Assembly: GCA_028583405.1 (NCBI GenBank)
Contig: JAPTMU010000088.1
Span: 62,001-126,000 of the forward strand
Reading direction: 5' to 3'
Source of the DNA: Pogonophryne albipinna
Lineage: Eukaryota > Chordata > Actinopteri > Perciformes > Artedidraconidae
Length of the DNA: 64,000 nt
Part shown: one piece after another, positions 37,035-47,280 of the stretch
Position numbering within the stretch: position 1 is the stretch's first letter
How the letters are laid out: every line of letters starts with the position of its first letter
Made by a program: the position numbers and the translations under genes
Notes under the pieces: model-generated
Databases searched by the model: none
The model's input: only the letters and a program-made list of their open reading frames with translations
What the model was told of the DNA's origin: nothing

Positions 37035-37170
37035 TTAAAGAGGCCCTGGTATACTTTTTGGGGGGTTCCCTTTCCTATAGTGTGGTATATAGGTTTCTGT
37101 GCATGTAAATGGTCTGCAAACACTAAAATCACTGTGTTCCCTGCAGAGGAAGTTTCTCTCCCACACACAA
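37035..37170 (-). repeat. Solo T3-family end
   Basis: TTAAAGAGGCCCTGGTATAC followed by 'ttccctttcctatagtgtgg' and 'gcatgtaaatggtctgcaaa' matches the right end of the T3 element at 38552-38899 read inward. The rest of the element is missing. Confidence 0.65.
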
Positions 37171-38551
37171 CATACAAATATGAACCATGAACCCCAAAAT
37201 AAGGCCTGTTCGAACTGCAGTAATGAAAGGATATCAATTGTCTATGTATATTAAACATTACACTCAGTATTTATTAGCCAAACTGTATATTTTGTCCAAT
37301 GTAGGCTTCCTTGTGCTTGGTGAGTGTGTACCTTCTCTTCATAATGTGATACTTTATTTAAATGATGTTGCTTTTTGATTAAAAACATCAAGATATGAAC
37401 TTTAATGACATTGTTTGTGTCACAGTTTAATCGGGTGATACATGTTGCCAGGGGGGAAAGGTTACAAAAAAAAGTGAGTGACGATGGTCCAATTAGTGTG
37501 AGTCACGCCTGAGTAAGTCCATCTCCAAAAAACAAGTGCAAATGAGTGCAGGTGTAATAAAAGGAAGTTGTGCATGGGTGAGTATTATGGTGAGATGTCT
37601 TAGCATACCAAAGGGAAGCTGCACTTAATTAGCTCAGAAACGAGAAGCAATGTTTTATTGAAAAGAAAGAGGACCGTAATAATGAAAATATTTCTGGCGA
37701 ATTGTATACACACGAGACAGTGTGGCATTTAAACTTGAAATTGATTTTGAACTTGACATTCCTGCAAAGCCTTGTTTCATTGGAATATCTGGAAGCTCTC
37801 CACACCTTCTGCATCCTCCCACATGGGCTATGATTAGGTTGTTTTGTTGAACCTTTTGCAGCTCTTTCTACATTAACCCCTCGTTATTGTCTATCCTGGA
37901 GCTATGTTTGACTTATATTGAAATATATGTATTTAAAAATAACCCTAATTGTCATAAAGATTTGGTATATATCGCAACCATCCAGAACACCTTTCAGTCT
38001 CTCTTTTCTTACACCATTCGTGTTGGAGGTGTTTAAACAATGCAATCTGTTTTCAAGTTGTTTTTCTGAGTTGAGGGATGCATCCCAGTCTTGAACTCTT
38101 TTTTCTGATTAATCCTACACCCTAATAGTGCAACGCAAATATACAATCTTAAGAAAAAAATCATTCCCTTCCCTATGAACAAATCAATCGGTTCTTCCTA
38201 TCTCAATCAAGCCAGTAGTTTTCCTGTAATCTTGCTGACAAACAAACAGTATTAAAATATAACCTCCTGTGCTGAGGTAATTATTCCAACCTTTCTACAG
38301 ATATCTTTCCCTTCTGTATAACTTTTTGATCTTAGACATATCCCACTGATGCACCTTCTCATTTTAAATTCTCCCTCATTTGTAAACATGATGCAACCTA
38401 AACAGCGAAAGCCTGATAATAATCAATATGTATAAACAAAGGGCATGTACTCACTTTGGCATGTATAACGCATGAGGTGAGATGCTTTGTTGAAAAATTG
38501 CTCCTCTGGCAAGAAAAATAGTTTTGTTCACTTGGTAGAAAAGTTTGAACC
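37171..38551. other. No feature recognised
   Basis: AT-rich, with short frames only. Confidence 0.5.
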
Positions 38552-38899
38552 TTAAAGTGTTCCTGTTCTGCTTATTTTCAGGTTTATTCATTGTATTGAA
38601 TGTCTCTACTGGGACATGTCTCCATGCTTTCATTTCCCCTGCTGCAGCACCTCTTTTCACCCTCTGTCTGAAACCAGAGCCCAGTCTGTTGTGATTGGTC
38701 AACTGCTTAGAGATGCCCTACCCCCATCACGTACAATGACTGGAGCGCTAGCCAATAGAAGCGCGAGTGTTACGTAGTGATGTCACTCTGGAGGGAACTT
38801 TGGGATTTAAGCCTTTACAGACCATTGACATACACAACAACCTATAGAACACACTAGAGGAAAGGGCAACCAGCCAAAAGACCAATATGGCCTCTTTAA
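38552..38899 (+). mobile_element. Unexpanded T3 element, family T3 copy D
   Basis: A compact 348-bp element with TTAA at both borders (38552 and 38896). The left 59 bp, from 'ttaaagtgttcctgttctgc' to 'aatgtctctact', align end to end with the 57-bp monomer. They are followed at once by 'gggacatgtctccatgcttt', which follows the arrays in copies A and C. The right part has 'cctttacagaccattgacat', 'acacactagaggaaaggg' and 'caatatggcctctttaa'. This shows the array unit is the element's own terminus. Non-coding, with ATTGG boxes. Confidence 0.85.
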
Positions 38900-39528
38900 A
38901 AAGGTGTTGACTCTACTTGACTGCGTGTTGATTTTCAAGCTCAATTTCCCATCCTGATACAAGGAAAACAATCCAGCTCGATGACAGGAAGTGACAGTGG
39001 TGCCGACTGCTCTGACTGACACTGAGAAGCAACAGCACTGTTAGTTTATGGCCTATCAATAATGTCACGCTCAATGCCTATTTACTTTGGCCCGAGAAAC
39101 TGGGGTTCCCTTTTTTTATTGAGTTTCCCCTCAGGAGCCTTGAGACGCTCCGGTCTGACAGATCTATTTGCCGGCAGTGCACACGGCTTCAGTAGCAGAT
39201 AAGTGATGTGTGCACACCCTCTTTATCACTCTCTTACACACCCAGCCCCTCGTTCTTCTGCTTGCGTTGTTTTTCTAATCTGCGTGGGACATTGGGAGGC
39301 TTTTGAACATGTTCAGACGTTGGACTACGTGACCGTGCAGCTCCCTTGCTTGTTCTTATTGCGGATGTAGGTACAGCTGTCTGATTAGTGTCGCTGGTTA
39401 AGGATTGGTGAAAAGGTCAGAGTTCGTTGACTTCATTGACTCGAGAGTTCATGGATTTTGTTTCACCTGTTCCTGTTGGATAATTGATTGGGATGCCGAT
39501 GCTTATGAATAATGGCTGCATTCAGGCA

Positions 39529-39559
<31 letters not shown>

Positions 39560-39973
39560 TCTGTGTGGCTCTTTTAAATAAGCCCTCGATCAGTATGAGG
39601 CTCTCACACACTTCTTAGCCACGTTTTATTACTGTTTAGTGTCTCTGAAGCCTAAAGGTTAGAAACTACACCGACACAGAGCGGATTATCATACATGGTT
39701 AAAGATGCATCGCCTCGTGGCTCATTACTGTTCTGAATAAAGCCAACGAGGCGTATACATAATGTAATCCTGTCAGCTGTATTGAAACTGACACAGTAAC
39801 ATGGATTTTAACGTTGTCAGCTGTTTGGGTGACCGTCATTAGGCAACAGTTTCGAATCTCAAATCCAAAATCTTGAATGACTGAACTGGGTCATGTCATG
39901 TCCTTCCAAAATCATCCACATCCCATTTGAGTGTTTTCCAAACCGTCCAATATGCGGGTTACAAATAAGAGTT
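38900..39973. other. No gene recognised; short (GT)n at 39529-39555
   Basis: A GT run of about 13 repeats is the only feature seen. Confidence 0.55.
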
Positions 39974-39981
39974 ATTTGGAT

Positions 39982-40782
39982 TAGGGATGTCCCGATCACA
40001 TTTTTTTGCTCCCGATCCGATTCCGATCATTTGATTTTGACAATCTGCCGATACCGATTTTTCCCGCAATTATGCAATGCATTAAGAGAAAAAAAAGGTA
40101 ACAGATAACGGCTGGTCATCCAACGCGATGAGTTCAGCTATCTTGGCTGTTATTTGTTTGGCCTTTTCACTGTTCTGGGGCAGTTTCTCTTTCCTTTTAA
40201 AAGTCTCTGAAAGTGTCGGTTGTTTCAGTGCCTTTACCTGAGTGGCCGCTGTGTACTCGTCCTGTTGTTGTTGGTGTTTGTTTCTCAGGTGGCGTATTAG
40301 ATTGGTCGTGTTGAACGTAACTCTGTTCTTTCCACCACGCGGAACCTCCTTGCAAACATTGCATCTGGCTGTTACACTGCCTTCGCTTTCAATTTTATAA
40401 TACTTCCAAACTCCTGACATTTTCTCTGTCCCGACTCCCGAGTCACCAGCTGAACGTAGCCTCTCGTTAGCTTACTGCTAGACACTGCGCGCCCACTCTG
40501 TTGCCAGCTTTGAGAGAAATAAGCAACCAGGTCTGAAAACAAGCCCAAAAGAAGCAACACATACATGATGTTGTGTCATTTCAAACCAAAACTAAGGCCT
40601 CAGGATGACTTTAAGACGTGAACATGGTCATTTTTGTTTTGTAACATTAAATAAATAAAAAAAAAAATATTAATAAAAAAAAAAAAAAAAAATCCGATCC
40701 CCGATTTTTTTTCTCCCGATCTTTTGAAAATCACGTGATCGGCTCCGATCCCCGATCACGTGATCGGATCGGGACATCTCTA
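39982..40782 (-). mobile_element. Internally deleted hAT element encoding a BED finger, TSD ATTTGGAT
   Basis: Termini TAGGGATGTCCCGATCAC and inward TAGAGATGTCCCGATCCG, with perfect ATTTGGAT at 39974-39981 and 40783-40790. GATC-rich subterminal repeats ('cccgatc', 'ccgatcc', 'cacgtgatcgg') occur at both ends. The 801-bp element keeps only the N-terminal part of a transposase on the minus strand (40082-40420). It cannot move by itself but still carries the ends and potentially a DNA-binding protein. Confidence 0.94.
40082..40420 (-). CDS. BED-type zinc finger protein, truncated hAT transposase
   Basis: A 112-residue frame. Residues 5-49 form a BED finger: aromatic residues W5, Y7 and Y8, then C20 and C23 (CNVC), then H44 and H49 (RHLRNKH), with the usual 'TTNLIRHL' helix. 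Residues 60-105 (KALKQPTLSETFKRKEK, then KAKQITAKIAELIALDDQPL) match the linker and start of the helical region typical of ZBED-like hAT transposases. The known sequence normally continues into the catalytic domain; here it stops after DDQPLSV and runs into a short out-of-family tail near the element's 3' end. In the family the BED finger binds subterminal DNA. It may be an untranslated relic or a small DNA-binding product; the intact frame cannot decide. Confidence 0.75.
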   Translation of the reverse strand: MSGVWKYYKIESEGSVTARCNVCKEVPRGGKNRVTFNTTNLIRHLRNKHQQQQDEYTAATQVKALKQPTLSETFKRKEKLPQNSEKAKQITAKIAELIALDDQPLSVTFFFS

Positions 40783-40790
40783 ATTTGGAT

Positions 40791-42446
40791 GTTGTCTGAA
40801 CTTCATGCCACTTGTTTGTTTAAGCCAATGCATCGACATGTATCTAAATGCTATTCAAGTAAATCACAAACAGTTACAAATACAAGTAAAATCATAAGAT
40901 ATAATGGAGGTTTGTGAAATGGGACACACCGGTAAACTGTCTGAGGCTGAGAATTGGGGACTAGACACCAAACAGAAAGTATTTACGGTATATATAACTA
41001 GCACTTCAATAATTGAGTTGATGTATTATAAAGAAACAAATACAAGAGAAAAAACACCCAAGCCTAACCAAGTACCAGAAACACCAACTAATCCAAAACT
41101 AACTGGTCCCAAAACATTAGTCAAGTAAACATTTTAATTGTTTTGCTTAACAACTGCTGACTTAAGCACTTCTTAAAGACGGACACAAGATATTTTCATA
41201 TTTTTTTGATGATCAATCTCGTTCCTCTGCAAAACACACTTAAGCTGCAACATTAACAAGTTGTACTCGTTATAATCTGCTTTTACCTAGTGTTGAATGT
41301 ATCCGAGAGGAAATGAGTTGAGGTCACGCAGTCTGTTACATGATGTAAGTTTGTGAAAGACCACGGTTGCAAAACATAAACCGGAAGCTTTGCAGTGCTC
41401 TTACCCTGACCCTATCCTTGCACTTTCCTTGCTTGGAAAGGAGGTTGCTTGTCCATGCATTTGTATTCATTAAAAACAACGTGATGTGCAGTTTTTTCTG
41501 GTATCCTTCAAACTAAATCAAAAACGGCATCAGAATACCTTCAGTCAGACTGCAGAGGTGCAAAGTATAGAGGCGAAAATAGCCTGAATACGAGGCAGGC
41601 GTAAATTGTTTTCTCATTGCTTTCTTAATTGCTCATGTGAATATTTTCTGTACTGAGCAACGTATCGGCCATGCATCATTTGTCATTGCTTTCATAAACT
41701 ATTACGTATCACTATTATGGAAATGTGTGTGATTTGCCAACACTTTGGTTAATATTTGGTTTGTTATAGGCACAAAAAATGACATACTTATTGTTCAAAA
41801 ACCAAACTGTTGACAGCAGTCTCCTGTTTTGTCGACACATCCATCCATCCGACCTCTAATAATAACGTTGTTCGACTTCTGGCGTTGTTCCTGATAGACA
41901 GGAGTCATAACTAATAAAGTCACAAGAGGCATGTCATCGGTAATTTATTTTGGGCATTGAACAAACAGCAAGTGCTTTAATGTCTCGACAACAATAATTA
42001 CAAAAACAACACCGAAACTTACAATTGTTGGATTATATTATCGATTTATGACTCATACAATGATCTCCGTATTTCCGCCATCAATTTAAAACCCATCAGT
42101 CCTGAGCACTGTTTACCCCCATAGACTGGACGTTAATGTGATTGGCTTTGACTTTGCTTTGTCAGGCAAAGGATAGGACTTTCAGTGACAGCTGCAGTAA
42201 TGTAGGTTAATATAATAATATAACATGCTTTCAGCAAGTGAAGGTGAACATCCGACTGTAGGTACGCATTAAATATTGAAATATAGATAAATCGCCCACT
42301 GACAAAACACTGAGTCAATAACACAACCTGAAGGCTGAAAAGGTGCCTTTCGCATTCTGGCTTCAATAAATGATTACATTACATAAAGATTACAAAAGGA
42401 TATTATTTGTTTACAGTGTCAATTTTCGATTTTGGTGATTTATATA
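40791..42446. other. No feature recognised
   Basis: AT-rich; short frames only. Confidence 0.5.
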
Positions 42447-43095
42447 ATATCAGTATGTAGTGTCTCTACTTTAAAGAGTCCTCTCCTGCTGATGTTCAGG
42501 TGTATATCAGTATGTAGTGTCTCTACTTTAAAGAGTCCTCTCCTGCTGATGTTCAGGTGTATATCAGTATGTCGTGTCTCTACTTTAAAGAGTCCTCTCC
42601 TGCTGATGTTCAGGTGTATATCAGTATGTCGTGTCTCTACTTTAAAGAGTCCTCTCCTGCTGATGTTCAGGTGTATATCAGTATGTAGTGTCTCTACTTT
42701 AAAGAGTCCTCTCCTGCTGATGTTCAGGTGTATATCAGTATTTAGTGTCTCTACTTTAAAGAGTCCTCTCCTGCTGATGTTCAGGTTCATATCAGTATGT
42801 AGTGTCTCTACTTTAAAGAGTCCTCTCCTGCTGATGTCCAGGTGTATATCAGTATGTAGTGCCTCTACTTTAAAGAGTCCTCTCCTGCTGATGTTCAGGT
42901 TCATATCAGTATGTAGTGTCTCTACTTTAAAGAGTCCTCTCCTGCTGATGTCCAGGTGTATATCAGCATGTAGTGTCTCTACTTTAAAGAGTCCTCTCCT
43001 GCTGATGTTCAGGTGTATATCAGTATGTAGTGTCTCTGCTTTAAAGAGTCCTCTCCTGCTGATGTTCAGGTGTATATCAGTGTAGTGTCTCTACT
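42447..43095 (+). repeat. 57-bp minisatellite, about 11 copies (array C)
   Basis: 649 bp of the same monomer as arrays A and B. Two adjacent units carry 'tgtcgtgtct', and a two-unit motif alternates 'caggttcatatc' with 'gtccaggtgtat', suggesting a local two-unit duplication. The last unit has lost two bases ('atatcagtgtag'). Frames of 217 and 154 codons are periodicity artefacts. Confidence 0.97.
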
Positions 43096-43354
43096 GTGAC
43101 ATGTCTCCATGCTTTAATGTTCAAAACGTTTTTTTTTTTTCTCATACTGCCTGTGCTATAGCATCTCTTATCACCCTCTGTCTGAAACCAGAGCCCAGTC
43201 CCCAGTCTGTGTTGGAGCGCTAGACAATAGAAGCACAAGGGTTACATTGTGATGTCACTATGTTATGGAAGTAAACAAAGGAGTCCAATGAAGGCGTTTA
43301 CGTGCACAAAAACCTATAGAACACACTTCAGGAAAAGCATGATTAATCCTTTAA
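42447..43354 (+). mobile_element. 5'-truncated T3 element with 57-bp array (copy C)
   Basis: The sequence enters the array in mid-monomer at 42447 without a TTAAAG terminus, so the left end is lost. After the array, 'catgtctccatgctttaatg', 'ccctctgtctgaaaccagag' and 'acctatagaacacacttcag' follow, ending 'taatcctttaa'. Non-coding. Confidence 0.85.
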
Positions 43355-45023
43355 GCCAATTTAAATGTCTGTATGTAAAGAACATTTCTTCACCATCGAT
43401 CTGTTCATATTTTCTTATAGGGATATTCCAAGCTTGTTTTTTTAAACTTTTGTATAGCAAACATAAAAGGTTTTGAATGAGCGATCCGGCTGTAGTCTGT
43501 ATACACAGGGGCTCTGAACCCTCTGCTGTTCTCCCATAACTCGAGTTTCTGCTGATATGTAGCTGCTGGATTAGTTTGCATAAAACATCTCTTTTGCATT
43601 ACCATCCCAAGCTGTGGATGGGAAGCAGTGGCCATATATCTGAACCACATTAAATTACCACAGCCTTTCATTTGACCTTTTTTTTTGCAATAACTCCCTA
43701 GTGCCAAAAGGAGCTGGCAACATACATTTTAAATCAACCTGTATGAAGTATCAAGCCAGGAGTGTGGGCATTTTCACACAAACACACACATTGACAAACT
43801 ACCTCCAGGGACAGAAGAATTAATAATTCACATGCATTTCCGGCACGACTCGTGTGTTCTCTTTTATGACATCTGTGAAAGGCAGAGAAACGCAGCCTAT
43901 GGGAGGGAGATCTGTGGCATCATTACGGCCCGCAATAACGCTGCAGCCCTCTTAATGAAGTAGAAGATGGATTGACGCTGGCCGGGGTTATTGCTATTCA
44001 GAGAGCCCTCCCCATCTCTCTGCACAGGGTGAGCAGGACACTGAGAGGCATGCAGAGAAAACAGAGGACACAGAGGCTAATGAAGGGACCTCGCTGGACA
44101 CCCAGAGTCCCTTCCCCATGATTCCACCTTCAGTCTGCAGCAAACACCCCCTCCTCCCCAGTGCCAGCAGCTCTTATTATCTGCCATGCAACAGCGCCTG
44201 ATTTAGGCCTGCTCATTGCTGCGAGGCCTCCTCCAGATAGGCCTTGTTTATCATCAAGTATCTTCTTTTTCCAGAGGACTCCCTCCATGCACACAGTGCC
44301 ATGAAATAAAGATGAGAGCGGTGTCCTTTTACCCTCATTAAAAACTGGACAGATTCCCAGGCATACAGTAAGCTCTCCATGCATCCCGGCTCTTGCTCTG
44401 CGATAACAGTCGCAGGGTTCATCTTAGGAGGCCAATGTTTCCATGGCAAAACATTACATCTGGCTCATGGCTTATTAAAGTTTCAGATGCACACTTGATG
44501 TGAGTTTTCCTCCTCAGTAATGGTCCAAAAGACCACATCTGTTTACTTTCTAAACACTCTCCGTCCTTTCTACTCTGTGCTTTGCTTGCTTTATAGGCTG
44601 CTCGCATGTCCATGAGTTCCCTTTGTTCACTTCAAAACTGCACTTACGTTGAGTGGTGATCCTTCTCAGACAAGGCGGCCAATTCAACTTTGTCTGAGAA
44701 TGGTGCTTTCTTTCCTCGGTAATAGACATGACCCTGTGCTGTTTGTTTCTTGCACATGATCGAGGGAGGAAACAGGCGAATAGATTGTTTACTGAGCTGC
44801 AACACCCGAGGAGGGATTTACCCTTAATAACACATCTGTCTCTATTGGACATGTTGTTGTAGCTCCTTTATTGTATTTATGTGTTGTCTAGACTTTTGCA
44901 TGAATTGTGCAATGTGGACCATTAGATGCCTAGAAGCAATGCAACAATCAGTACATTCAAAAGCTGCATTTTATGTTGAAAACAAATTTGGTAAATCATT
45001 ACAAATTGAAGACTGTGGACATC
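43355..45023. other. No gene recognised; complex low-repeat block at 43850-44850
   Basis: 43850-44850 has mixed composition, no element ends and several overlapping minus frames of 64-100 codons without domains. Such texture is often seen in conserved regulatory DNA, but a comparison would be needed to say so. Confidence 0.4.
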
Positions 45024-45031
45024 CTGTAGAG

Positions 45032-45703
45032 CAGGGGTACTCAAACTTTTTTATTAAAGGTCCACTTTGAATTGTAGGAGGTCACTGGTCCGGATCAATG
45101 CCAGTAAAGTCCCCCCCCCCCCCCCCGGGAGTAGAGAAACGAAACTGAAATTAAGAAGCAGTTTCAGCGCGCTATGCATGGGGCCCCCTTGAGGGGGTTT
45201 CCCGACATGTCGTTACAGTAAATTAAAGGGTGTTTGATGTTGTCGTTGCTGTGGACCTTCTTAATCTACCTTCTTTGGGGACCCCCTTCTGGTCCGAGCA
45301 CTTGCCTGCCTTGCCTGTCGGCAAACGGTGCCCCTGTATACACACACACATTCAATACATACAGTATGGTGGCTTGAACTAGTGGGATAAATGGCACTGT
45401 TTGTCTGTAGACAATGCCTTGAACCCCGGCACAGAAGGTAGCCTATTGGAAGCATTAGAAAGTCAAGGTAAACTTGAGGTAAACTTGCGGTTAACTTGCG
45501 GTCTGCAATGCGTGTCACGCTCGTGCACACAAGTAAATATATGTGCAAGTTCATTCTCACAACGCGTCAGACACAAGAAAATATACATTAATTTATATCA
45601 GAATCAGAAAGTTTTAATTTTGTATAATTTTTATTTGTTATAATGTGACACAGGGTTCGGTCCGGATTGATTTGCAGTTCGGTCCGGAGTTTGAGAAGCC
45701 CTG
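45032..45703. mobile_element. Non-autonomous hAT element, family H2 copy 2, TSD CTGTAGAG
   Basis: Termini CAGGGGTACTCAAACT and inward CAGGGCTTCTCAAACTC; CTGTAGAG is perfect at 45024-45031 and 45704-45711. Sequence from 'ttcaatacatacagtatggt' to 'gaagccctg' closely follows 11601-12021. It is about 250 bp longer because of a segment at roughly 45105-45340 that starts with a poly-C run and ends 'cggcaaacggtgcccctg', which itself looks like a foreign hAT end. Confidence 0.92.
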
Positions 45704-45711
45704 CTGTAGAG

Positions 45712-46089
45712 TCACATAATTATACCATATTATTCATGATTTCCACGTATTGCAAGAGAAACTAAACGGCAGCAGTGAGAGGGTTAAAACACTCTCCTTG
45801 TTATTCCATTTGGTAAGATGCATATCAGACTGATTTTTGTATTAAATTCAAGCTGCTGTTCAGCTCATCTCGACCTGTTGCTGCGTAAGATTTGCAGTAT
45901 TAAAGGATTGAAGAGGCACTTTTTAGTAATGCACTTCCATAAATGTAGCAGACTCGAGAGATTAACAAAAAAAATCTGACGCAGAGGCAGAGATATCCTG
46001 ACTTTTACAGCCTGTTTTTTTCATACTCCTGCCTGAGAAACACCCGTTATGTTATGTATGTTGGAGTGTGTGAGAGAGAAACTCCCTCA
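45712..46089. other. No feature recognised
   Basis: AT-rich, nothing seen. Confidence 0.5.
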
Positions 46090-46257
46090 TGAGGACACAC
46101 AGCAGAAACCTATATAACACACAGATGGAAATGAGCTATTAGCTATAATCTGGCATATTGCATCTCTTCTCTTTGCTGAGATTAATGTTTTTGTATGCAT
46201 GGTCCTTCTATAAATAAAAAAATAAACACCTCAAAGAGCATAATAAGGCCTTTTTAA
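46090..46257 (+). repeat. Decayed T3-like right end
   Basis: 'cagaaacctatataacacac' and the ending 'gcataataaggcctttttaa' resemble the T3 right end, with an insertion between them. Confidence 0.5.
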
Positions 46258-46495
46258 AGCTTAATCCTTGGTGGACATTTGCCATAATGTGCGTCCTATT
46301 TTAGTTTTATCTTCTCCATTCTTTTACTATTGTGAGTGGTCAGTCTTTTTCATTTTGGATTTACATTTTAAAACTCCACTCCATTTTATTAGAAACTTGA
46401 ACTCTAGTTCCAAGTGGAGTTAAGCCTCAGGCACCTACAGTACAGTATGTTGTGGAGCTGCCAATTGGCAAAGTTGAATAATGTAGCTTTAATAT

Positions 46496-47280
46496 TTAAA
46501 GGGCCCATGTCATGCTTTTCCGGTTATCACCCGTCCCCTTGTGTTATGAAGGTGTTTCTGCATGTAAACGGTCTGCAGAGTCACAAACCCTCAACGTACA
46601 CCCTGTAGCGAGTAAAACTCTAACACAGAAAAGACCAGTCTATGCTGCCACAGAACGCCTCGTTGGACATTTCTCTTTTTCCATTGTTTGCTTCCTGGGT
46701 TCTGTGACGTGTGAACACCCAGATCAACAACAAATGACCGGATTGGCCCAAATGGACCAATCCGCGGAGCACCTCACACACCAGGATCCCTTGGCTAACT
46801 AACAGGGAGTCCCCATTGACTTGCATAGAGCTCCCTGAACGCTGGTAATAGACGAGTTGGGATGGCGGAGAAATGCTCTCCGCAGACCCATTCTCACAGC
46901 GTTAGAAACCTTTTCTTACTCAATATCAAGCCACACTTATTGTCTTTACTTCGGCTGTGAGTGTTTGTGTGCTCAGGATGAGTTTCGCTTGTTCTCGCTG
47001 TATCGCCGACCCGGAAACCTGTCCGCTCCTCGCAGCAACGAGCCTCGCAACGTCCCGACCAACCAGAGCACACTGGGCTCACAGGGAGAGGGGGGGAGGG
47101 GGGGGCAGGAGCTCCAACAAGCCGTTTAGGACAGAGAGTGAATACACATACTATACAGAGATGCTGAATGAGAAACCAATGTGAGTTTGGAAAATTGCAC
47201 AATGTAATTTAAATCTATTCTAGTCGACCTCAACAATGGAAACATGATCAGTAGAAATGGCCATGACATGGGACCTTTAA
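46496..47280. mobile_element. TTAA-type MITE, family T4
   Basis: Left end TTAAAGGGCCCATGTCATGC and right end 'ggccatgacatgggaccttt' followed by TTAA; TTAA at 46496 and 47277. The 785-bp interior has a CCAAT pair ('ggattggcccaaatggacca') and a G-rich tract near 47085-47110. Frames of 90-102 codons at 46857-47202 show no known domain. Its first bases are shared with T1-T3. Confidence 0.85.
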
